Shown here: positions 1-5,353 of the stretch, piece after piece
How positions within the stretch are numbered: position 1 is the first letter of the stretch
How the letters are laid out: each line of letters starts with the position of its first letter
NCBI GenBank assembly: GCA_021783685.1
Contig: JAJXTQ010000153.1
Coordinates: 1 to 5,353, forward strand
DNA length: 5,353 nt
From: Pseudomonadota bacterium
GTDB taxonomy: Bacteria > Pseudomonadota > Gammaproteobacteria > UBA5335
Direction: 5' to 3'
The notes under the pieces: generated by a model
Told to the model about the DNA's origin: nothing
The model's input: only the letters and a program-made list of their open reading frames with translations
Databases searched by the model: none
Program-made: the position numbers and the translations under genes

Positions 1-279
1 TTGCTCGAGCCCATGATGAAGGTCGAAGTCGAGACGCCGGAAGACTACATGGGCGATGTCATCGGCGATCTCAATCGCCGCCGTGGCCTGGTGCAGGGCA
101 TGGAAGACGGCCCCTCCGGCAAGATCGTGCGCGCCGAGGTGCCACTGGCGGAAATGTTTGGTTATGCGACGGACCTTCGCTCGCAGACCCAGGGGCGGGC
201 GGGCTATAGCATGGAATTTTCCCGCTATGCCGAAGCGCCCAACAGCGTGGCCGAAGCGGTCATCAAGAAAGCATCCTGA
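1..279 (+). CDS. fusA: Elongation factor G, C-terminal part (5' end outside window)
   Basis: The reading frame is open from the first base and ends at TGA 277-279, giving the last 92 residues of EF-G, the cytosolic GTPase that drives ribosomal translocation and, with RRF, ribosome recycling. Only the C-terminal region is present (domain V, running into the final helix). The visible signature pieces are [14 protein letters not shown] near the start, [12 protein letters not shown] (about residues 21-32 of the fragment) and the block [17 protein letters not shown] followed by SMEF. These align almost without gaps to the end of E. coli EF-G. The TTG at base 1 is an internal leucine codon, not a start. 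The GTPase domain lies upstream of the window. tuf follows after 32 bp, the classic str operon order. The fragment has no frameshift and its glycine codons are mostly GGC. Identity is essentially certain. Confidence 0.97.
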   Translation: MLEPMMKVEVETPEDYMGDVIGDLNRRRGLVQGMEDGPSGKIVRAEVPLAEMFGYATDLRSQTQGRAGYSMEFSRYAEAPNSVAEAVIKKAS

Positions 280-297
280 ACCCAATCGAATTGTTGC

Positions 298-302
298 GAG
301 GA
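298..302 (+). promoter_or_regulatory. Shine-Dalgarno site of tuf
   Basis: GAGGA lies 9 bases before the GTG at 312 within the 32-bp fusA–tuf gap. It supports the GTG start, as does the family-typical N-terminus [14 protein letters not shown] that this start gives. No -10/-35 pair or stem-loop of note is visible in the gap, so tuf is probably transcribed from upstream of fusA. Confidence 0.75.
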
Positions 303-311
303 TAACGAGTC

Positions 312-1502
<1,191 letters not shown>

Positions 1503-1505
1503 GTC

Positions 1506-1820
1506 ATGGCCAGTCAGCAGCGTATTCGCATTCGTTTGAAGGGTTTCGATCACCGTCTGGTGGATCGTTCGGCGCGGGAAATTCTGGACACGGCCAGGCG
1601 CAGCGGCGCTCAGGTCAAGGGTCCCATTCCGTTGCCGACGGACAAGGAACGCTTCACGGTGCTGGTGTCCCCGCACGTAAACAAGGATGCGCGCGATCAA
1701 TATGAGATCCGCACCCACAAGCGCGTGATGGAGATCATCGATCCCAGCGAGAAGACGGTGGACGCCCTGATGAAGCTGGATTTGGCTGCAGGGGTCCACG
1801 TGCAGCTGAAGCTGTACTGA
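1506..1820 (+). CDS. rpsJ: 30S ribosomal protein S10 (NusE)
   Basis: S10 sits in the head of the 30S subunit and, as NusE, binds NusB in transcription antitermination and couples to NusG. The 104-residue product matches E. coli S10 (103 residues) with a one-residue offset. Visible hallmarks are [14 protein letters not shown] (5-18), GPIPLPT (39-45), [19 protein letters not shown] (55-73, the long ribosome-binding loop region) and [15 protein letters not shown] (83-97). The C-terminus ends HVQLKLY, more basic and aromatic than the VQISLG end of E. coli. The ATG lies only 3 bp after the tuf stop. The Shine-Dalgarno match is weak (AAGG at 1488-1491, 14 bases upstream, or the poor GAAGTAAG right before the start). 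Translation is therefore probably coupled to tuf. This spacing leaves no room for a separate S10-operon promoter and leader. Confidence 0.98.
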   Translation: MASQQRIRIRLKGFDHRLVDRSAREILDTARRSGAQVKGPIPLPTDKERFTVLVSPHVNKDARDQYEIRTHKRVMEIIDPSEKTVDALMKLDLAAGVHVQLKLY

Positions 1821-1842
1821 GTGCCGGCAGGCTTCTGATCGA

Positions 1843-1860
1843 CGGCTCGCGTGCGGGCCG
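1843..1860 (+). other. GC-rich stem-loop in the rpsJ–rplC gap
   Basis: CGGCTCG (1843-1849) can pair with CGGGCCG (1854-1860), giving seven pairs including one G·U and a four-base loop, CGTG. It lies in the 69-bp gap between rpsJ and rplC, the longest gap in the window, and ends 18 bases before the rplC Shine-Dalgarno sequence. No run of T follows (the next bases are ATAACAGAAATTCG), so it is not a standard intrinsic terminator. It might be an RNA-processing, transcript-stability or regulatory element, or simply chance in GC-rich DNA. The structure is visible; any function is inference. Confidence 0.4.
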
Positions 1861-1889
1861 ATAACAGAAATTCGTATTAAGGTGAAATC

Positions 1890-2531
1890 ATGGCGATCGG
1901 AGTGGTGGGGCGCAAGCTCGGCATGACGCGGATCTTTACCCCGGAAGGGGCATCGGTTCCCGTCAGCGTGATCGAGGTGCAGCCAAATCGGGTGACCCAG
2001 GTCCGTACCGTGGAAACGGATGGCTACTCCGCCGTCCAGGTGACCGCGGGCGAGCGCCGCCCGATTCGGGTCAAGAAGCCGGCGGCCGGCCATTTCGCGA
2101 AAGCGGGCGTTGCCGCGGGCCGGGGCTTGTGGGAATTCCGCCTCGACGCAGAGTCGGCGGCCGCCTACCCGGTGGGTCATGAGATCACGGTGGAGCAGTT
2201 CTCCGCGGGTCAGGTGGTCGATGTCACCGGGACCACGGTGGGCAAGGGATTTCAGGGCGCTGTGAAGCGCTACCACTTTTCCATGCAGGATGCCACGCAC
2301 GGCAACTCGCTGTCGCATCGGGCGCCTGGCTCGATCGGGCAGCGCCAGACGCCGGGGCGGGTATTCCCCGGCAAGAAGATGGCCGGCCACATGGGCAGCG
2401 TCCGGGCGACGGCGCGCAACCTGCGGGTTGTCCAGGTGGACGAAGGCAGGAATCTGTTGCTCGTCAGCGGTTCCGTCCCGGGATCCAAGGGCGGCGACGT
2501 CCTGGTTCAACCGGCCCGCACGAAGGATTGA
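1890..2531 (+). CDS. rplC: 50S ribosomal protein L3
   Basis: L3 is an early 50S assembly protein that binds 23S rRNA and reaches towards the peptidyl-transferase centre with a long loop. The product is 213 residues (E. coli 209). Recognisable blocks are [15 protein letters not shown] (3-17), PVSVIEV and NRVTQV (24-38), AGHFAKAGV (66-74), GRGLWEFRL (78-86), [14 protein letters not shown] (110-123), [17 protein letters not shown] (134-150), then QRQTPG and GKKMAGHMG (151-169). Gln153 aligns with E. coli Gln150, the residue N5-methylated by PrmB, so the modification site is kept. ATG 1890 is supported by a good Shine-Dalgarno, AAGGTGA (1879-1885), 4 bases upstream. The gene follows a 69-bp gap and its end carries the rplD Shine-Dalgarno, with rplD starting 3 bp after its stop. 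Nothing is truncated or shifted. Confidence 0.98.
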   Translation: MAIGVVGRKLGMTRIFTPEGASVPVSVIEVQPNRVTQVRTVETDGYSAVQVTAGERRPIRVKKPAAGHFAKAGVAAGRGLWEFRLDAESAAAYPVGHEITVEQFSAGQVVDVTGTTVGKGFQGAVKRYHFSMQDATHGNSLSHRAPGSIGQRQTPGRVFPGKKMAGHMGSVRATARNLRVVQVDEGRNLLLVSGSVPGSKGGDVLVQPARTKD

Positions 2532-2534
2532 TCG

Positions 2535-3149
2535 ATGGCACTTACATCACTCGATGGCGGCGCCCAGGTGAGCCTGGCTGAGGGAGTCTTTGCGGCTCCC
2601 TTCAATGAGGCCCTGGTGCATCAGTTGGTTACCGCCTATTTGGCGGGCGGACGGGCCGGCACCCGCGCCCAGAAGACCCGCTCGGACGTCCGTGGCGGCG
2701 GCGCCAAGCCTTGGAAGCAGAAGGGCAGTGGCCGCGCCCGCGCCGGTACGATCCGCAGCCCCCTGTGGCGGCATGGTGGCGTGACGTTCGCGGCCCGGCC
2801 ACAGGACTACACACAGAAGCTCAACCGGAAGATGTACCGCGCCGGAATGCGCTCGATCCTGAGCGAGCTGGTGCGTCAGGAGCGGCTGCGCGTGGTGGAG
2901 TCCGTCGTGATTGCGGAGCCGCGTACCCGGCTCGTTACGGAACAGTTGGCCGGTTGGGGATTGGGTGATGCGGGTCGGGTGCTGTTCGTCGTGGAGACCG
3001 TCGCCGACGCGCTGGTGCTGGCGACGCGCAACCTCCGTCACGTGCAGATCTGCGAAGCGACTCGGGTCGATCCGGTCAGCCTGGTCGGGGCCGACTGCGT
3101 GGTCATCGAGCGGGGCGCCTTGACGGCGATTGAAGGATGGTTGCAATGA
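2535..3149 (+). CDS. rplD: 50S ribosomal protein L4
   Basis: L4 binds 23S rRNA, and its extended loop lines the exit-tunnel constriction with L22. In E. coli it also represses its own S10 operon by acting on the mRNA leader upstream of rpsJ. The product is 204 residues (E. coli 201). The N-terminal globular part contains FNEALVHQLV (23-32) and GTRAQKTR (42-49). The tunnel loop is GGGAKPWKQKGSGRARAG (54-71), with Lys63 matching the E. coli position linked to erythromycin resistance when mutated. Further on are GGVTFAARPQDY (81-92), RSILSELVRQERL (106-118) and ATRNL (163-167). AAGGA (2523-2527), inside the end of rplC, sits 7 bases before the ATG. The stop codon overlaps the rplW start (ATGA 3146-3149). 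The C-terminal third diverges more from E. coli than the rest. The usual E. coli-type L4 target upstream of rpsJ is absent here, so its regulatory role is uncertain. Confidence 0.98.
   Translation: MALTSLDGGAQVSLAEGVFAAPFNEALVHQLVTAYLAGGRAGTRAQKTRSDVRGGGAKPWKQKGSGRARAGTIRSPLWRHGGVTFAARPQDYTQKLNRKMYRAGMRSILSELVRQERLRVVESVVIAEPRTRLVTEQLAGWGLGDAGRVLFVVETVADALVLATRNLRHVQICEATRVDPVSLVGADCVVIERGALTAIEGWLQ
3132..3137 (+). promoter_or_regulatory. Shine-Dalgarno site deciding the rplW start
   Basis: GAAGGA lies 8 bases before ATG 3146. An in-frame ATG at 3137 uses the last base of this same motif and therefore cannot be served by it. The site thus argues for the downstream start, giving a 98-residue L23. 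Confidence 0.75.
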
Positions 3150-3442
3150 ACCAAGAGCGTCTTTTGCAGATTTTGCTGGAGCCTGTGGTGACGGAGAAAT
3201 CGACCCAAGTGGCCGATTTCGGTAACCAGGCGGTCTTCAAGGTCCGCCGTGACGCCACCAAGGCGGAGATCAAGACGGCGGTCGAATCCCTGTTCAGCGT
3301 GCGCGTTCTGGATGTGAACGTCGTCAACCTGAAGGGCAAGAACAAACGCCGCGGGCGCTTCATGGGCAAACGCAGCGGGACCCGGAAGGCTTATGTGCGG
3401 CTGTCGGATGACAGTCGCATCGAATTGTCCGTAAATCCCTGA
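3146..3442 (+). CDS. rplW: 50S ribosomal protein L23
   Basis: L23 lies at the mouth of the exit tunnel and is the docking site for trigger factor and SRP. Read from ATG 3146 it has 98 residues (E. coli 100). It begins MNQERLLQIL, aligning with the E. coli start MIREERLLKVL. Visible features are EPVVTEKST (12-20), where Glu17 aligns with the trigger-factor contact Glu18 of E. coli, and DATKAEIKTAVESLF (36-50). The basic internal loop GKNKRRGRFMGKRSGTRKAYVR spans about residues 64-85. An upstream in-frame ATG at 3137 would add MVA, but it overlaps the Shine-Dalgarno, so 3146 is preferred. The start overlaps the rplD stop by four bases (ATGA), indicating translational coupling. A 38-bp gap separates it from rplB. 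Confidence 0.96.
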   Translation: MNQERLLQILLEPVVTEKSTQVADFGNQAVFKVRRDATKAEIKTAVESLFSVRVLDVNVVNLKGKNKRRGRFMGKRSGTRKAYVRLSDDSRIELSVNP

Positions 3443-3480
3443 TGTGATCTGCGGATCGAACGTTAACAGCGAGATGGATC

Positions 3481-4308
3481 ATGGCACTGGTTAAGTCCAA
3501 ACCGACATCGGCCGGCAGGCGCTTCGCAGTTCAGGTGAAGACCCCCGATCTGCACAAGGGCGGCCCGCACGAGGCCTTGGTCGAGCGTCAGGCAAGCCAC
3601 GGCGGCCGTAACAACGCCGGCCGGGTCACCGTGCGCCACCAGGGCGGCGGACACAAGCAGCGCTACCGCCTCATCGATTTCCGTCGCGACAAGGACGGCA
3701 TTCCCGCCGTGGTCGAGCGCTTGGAGTACGACCCCAATCGCAGTGCCCACATTGCGCTGCTGTGCTATGTGGATGGCGAGCGTCGCTACATCCTGGCGCC
3801 GAAGGGCGTCAAGGCGGGCGCGAATCTGCAGTCGGGCGTTTCGGCGCCGATCAAGGCCGGCAATACGCTGCCGTTGCGCAACATTCCGCTCGGTACCAGT
3901 GTCCACGCCATCGAACTCAAGCCCGGCAAGGGCGCGCAGTTGGCGCGCAGTGCCGGCGCTCACGCCCAGATCGTGGCGCGGGACGGCGGATTCGCCACCT
4001 TGCGGCTGCGTTCCGGGGAGATGCGCAAGATCCACCTGGAATGCCGCGCCACGGTGGGCGAGGTGGGTAATTCCGAACATAACCTGCGGTCGCTGGGCAA
4101 GGCGGGCGCCAAGCGCTGGCGCGGTGTCCGACCCACGGTTCGGGGCGTGGCGATGAATCCGGTCGATCACCCGCATGGGGGCGGCGAAGGTCGCACCTCC
4201 GGAGGGCGTCACCCCGTAACCCCATGGGGCGTTCCGACCAAGGGCTACAAGACCCGCAGTAACAAGCGGACGGACAAGATGATCGTTCGTCGCCGCAGTG
4301 CCAAGTAA
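3481..4308 (+). CDS. rplB: 50S ribosomal protein L2
   Basis: L2 is a primary 23S rRNA-binding protein required for subunit association, tRNA binding and peptidyl-transferase activity. The product is 275 residues (E. coli 273). Visible blocks include KPTSAGRRF (7-15), [10 protein letters not shown] (41-50), [19 protein letters not shown] (55-73), [12 protein letters not shown] (78-89), [11 protein letters not shown] (99-109), [11 protein letters not shown] (174-184) and [12 protein letters not shown] (211-222). The C-terminal core is [13 protein letters not shown] (226-238), with His230 corresponding to the functionally critical E. coli His229, followed by HPVTPWG and [16 protein letters not shown] one-residue-longer TSGGR replaces the E. 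coli NFGK. The Shine-Dalgarno is weak (GAG at 3471-3473, or a GGA too close to the ATG), and the gene follows a 38-bp gap, so it may depend partly on coupling with rplW. The start choice is firm because of the conserved [11 protein letters not shown]-terminus. Confidence 0.98.
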   Translation: MALVKSKPTSAGRRFAVQVKTPDLHKGGPHEALVERQASHGGRNNAGRVTVRHQGGGHKQRYRLIDFRRDKDGIPAVVERLEYDPNRSAHIALLCYVDGERRYILAPKGVKAGANLQSGVSAPIKAGNTLPLRNIPLGTSVHAIELKPGKGAQLARSAGAHAQIVARDGGFATLRLRSGEMRKIHLECRATVGEVGNSEHNLRSLGKAGAKRWRGVRPTVRGVAMNPVDHPHGGGEGRTSGGRHPVTPWGVPTKGYKTRSNKRTDKMIVRRRSAK

Positions 4309-4319
4309 GAGAGTTTGAT

Positions 4320-4592
4320 ATGCCGCGCTCCATTCGCAAGGGTCCCTTCGTGGATCACCATCTGGTGAAGAAGGTTCTCGAAACTCAGGAATCCCGGACC
4401 AAGCGCCCGATCAAGACCTGGTCGCGTCGGTCCATGGTCATTCCGGAGATGGTGGGACTGACCATTGCCGTGCACAACGGCCGGCAGCACGTGCCCATTC
4501 TCGTATCCGAGAACATGGTCGGGCACAAGCTGGGTGAGTTTTCTCCCACGCGCACCTACAAGGGCCATGTCGCGGACCGTAAGGCGCGGTAA
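4320..4592 (+). CDS. rpsS: 30S ribosomal protein S19
   Basis: S19 is in the 30S head, pairs with S13, and contacts 16S rRNA and the A-site finger side of the 50S subunit. The product is 90 residues (E. coli 92, the difference being a shorter lysine tail). Conserved blocks are [12 protein letters not shown] (1-12), [20 protein letters not shown] (32-51), HNGRQHVPI (52-60) and [18 protein letters not shown] (66-83). It follows rplB by 11 bp. The ribosome-binding site is a modest GAGAG at 4309-4313, 6 bases before the ATG. It is an ordinary, intact member of the S10 operon. Confidence 0.98.
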   Translation: MPRSIRKGPFVDHHLVKKVLETQESRTKRPIKTWSRRSMVIPEMVGLTIAVHNGRQHVPILVSENMVGHKLGEFSPTRTYKGHVADRKAR

Positions 4593-4606
4593 GAAGGGGT
4601 AGCGAC

Positions 4607-4942
4607 ATGCAAGTTTCAGCGAAACTCAGAAATATCCACATCTCCGCGCAGAAGGCGCGTCTGGTGGCGGATCAGATCCGGGGCCTGCCCGTGGACCGGG
4701 CCTTGCAGGTGCTGACGTTCAGCCCCAAGCGAGGCGCCGAATTGATGCGCAAGGTGCTGGAATCGGCGATTGCAAACGCCGAACACAATGAAGGCGCGGA
4801 CGTCGACGAGCTGCGCGTGAGCGCGGTGTGGGTGGACGAAGGCCCGACGATGAAACGGTTTCATGCTCGTGCCCGCGGTCGTGGCACTCGGATTCACAAG
4901 CGAACCAGCCATATCACGGTGCTGGTTGGCGATCGCAAGTAA
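4607..4942 (+). CDS. rplV: 50S ribosomal protein L22
   Basis: L22 binds all domains of 23S rRNA, and its beta-hairpin forms the exit-tunnel constriction opposite L4. The product is 111 residues (E. coli 110). The globular part contains [14 protein letters not shown] (13-26) and [13 protein letters not shown] (49-61). The hairpin loop starts at VDEGPTMKR (76-84), continues through [10 protein letters not shown] (87-96) and returns at KRTSHITV (98-105). The Met82-Lys83-Arg84 triplet, whose loss causes macrolide resistance in E. coli, is intact. A good Shine-Dalgarno, AAGGGG (4594-4599), stands 7 bases before the ATG, in a 14-bp gap after rpsS. rpsC follows 15 bp downstream. Nothing unusual was seen. 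Confidence 0.98.
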   Translation: MQVSAKLRNIHISAQKARLVADQIRGLPVDRALQVLTFSPKRGAELMRKVLESAIANAEHNEGADVDELRVSAVWVDEGPTMKRFHARARGRGTRIHKRTSHITVLVGDRK

Positions 4943-4957
4943 GCGGGAGCGTAGGCA

Positions 4958-5353
4958 ATGGGGCAGAAGGTCAATCCAATCGGCATCCGCCTGGGCGTGG
5001 TACGCGACTGGTCGTCGACGTGGTACGCCGAGAAAGGCGACTTCGCGCATTTTCTGAATCAGGACCTGCAGATCCGCGACTTCCTGCGGCGTCGACTCGC
5101 CAGTGCCTCGATCAGCCAGATCCGTATCGCGCGGCCGGCTCGGTCGGTACAGGTCACCATCCACACGGCGCGGCCCGGCATCGTCATCGGCAAGCGGGGC
5201 GAGGACATCGAGCGCCTGCGTGTGGATCTGGCCGCCCTGGTCGGTGTTCCCTCGAGCATCAACGTCGAGGAGATCCGCAAGCCGGAGCTGGACTCGCAGT
5301 TGGTTGCCGAAAGTGTGGCGCAACAGCTGGAAAAGCGTATTATGTTCCGCCGC
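4958..5353 (+). CDS. rpsC: 30S ribosomal protein S3, N-terminal part (3' end outside window)
   Basis: S3 forms part of the mRNA entry channel in the 30S head and contributes to the ribosome's helicase activity with S4 and S5. The frame is open from ATG 4958 to the last base, exactly 132 codons of an expected ~220-235. The start is supported by GGGAG (4945-4949), 8 bases upstream, and the conserved [14 protein letters not shown]-terminus. Visible features are [14 protein letters not shown] (16-29), [18 protein letters not shown] (68-85; the type II KH domain with its GKRG loop), and [12 protein letters not shown] (101-112). Arg131 and Arg132, at the cut end, match E. coli mRNA-unwinding residues; the partner Lys135 would lie just beyond the window. 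The N-terminal domain is complete and the C-terminal domain is unseen. It follows rplV by 15 bp. Confidence 0.97.
   Translation, partial: MGQKVNPIGIRLGVVRDWSSTWYAEKGDFAHFLNQDLQIRDFLRRRLASASISQIRIARPARSVQVTIHTARPGIVIGKRGEDIERLRVDLAALVGVPSSINVEEIRKPELDSQLVAESVAQQLEKRIMFRR

Noticed and set aside
1..279. A small independent 92-residue gene starting with TTG at base 1.
   Set aside because: The translation is continuous EF-G C-terminal domain sequence, so the TTG is an internal leucine codon at the window edge.
283..293. Short inverted repeat CAAT-CGA-ATTG in the fusA–tuf gap.
   Set aside because: A 4-bp, AT-rich stem with a 3-base loop is too weak and too likely by chance to call a regulatory site or terminator.
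1843..1870. Possible intrinsic terminator between rpsJ and rplC.
   Set aside because: The stem is GC-rich but is followed by ATAACAGAAATT, not a T-run, and a terminator there would cut off the essential downstream operon.
1852..1880. Possible promoter before rplC, with TATTAA (1875-1880) as a -10-like element.
   Set aside because: No -35-like hexamer exists at suitable spacing (the region is GC-rich stem sequence), and the AT-rich patch overlaps the Shine-Dalgarno, which explains it more simply.
3463..4212. Open frame of about 249 codons on the - strand opposite rplB.
   Set aside because: It is entirely opposite L2, which is unmistakable, and has the Arg/Ala/His-rich composition of a shadow frame. 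No convincing start context or family motif was seen.
4616..5323. Open frame of about 235 codons on the - strand opposite rplV and rpsC.
   Set aside because: It lies across two clear ribosomal protein genes and their gap, and reads as the complement of their codons with no recognisable domain.

Overview
This window is an ordinary but well-preserved stretch of the bacterial str–S10 ribosomal protein supercluster, read entirely on the + strand. In order it holds the 3' end of fusA (EF-G), tuf (EF-Tu), rpsJ (S10), rplC (L3), rplD (L4), rplW (L23), rplB (L2), rpsS (S19), rplV (L22) and the first 132 codons of rpsC (S3). Each protein was recognised by direct reading against well-known family sequences, mainly the E. 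coli ones recalled from memory. No RNA genes, mobile elements, CRISPR arrays, intrinsic terminators or convincing internal promoters were seen.

The protein sequences point to a proteobacterium, most likely a gammaproteobacterium of fairly high GC content. The reasons are the E. coli-like L3, L4, L2, L22 and S3 sequences, the 396-residue EF-Tu, and coding sequence dominated by G/C-ending codons. I cannot assign a genus or family from this alone.

Layout: the genes are packed tightly. The gaps are fusA–tuf 32 bp, tuf–rpsJ 3 bp, rpsJ–rplC 69 bp, rplC–rplD 3 bp, rplD/rplW a 4-bp overlap (ATGA), rplW–rplB 38 bp, rplB–rpsS 11 bp, rpsS–rplV 14 bp and rplV–rpsC 15 bp. This looks like one transcription unit with much translational coupling. 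The products all act in translation: EF-Tu delivers aminoacyl-tRNA, EF-G drives translocation, S10/S19/S3 belong to the 30S head, and L2/L3/L4/L22/L23 belong to the 50S core, peptidyl-transferase surroundings and exit tunnel.

I found no novel system. Three points deserve a second look. First, tuf and rpsJ are only 3 bp apart, so the E. coli-type S10 promoter and L4-responsive leader cannot sit in the usual place. Second, the first ~65 codons of tuf use glycine and threonine codons very differently from the rest of the gene, as a gene-conversion patch might. Third, the only sizeable intergenic space, between rpsJ and rplC, carries a compact GC hairpin without a U-tract.
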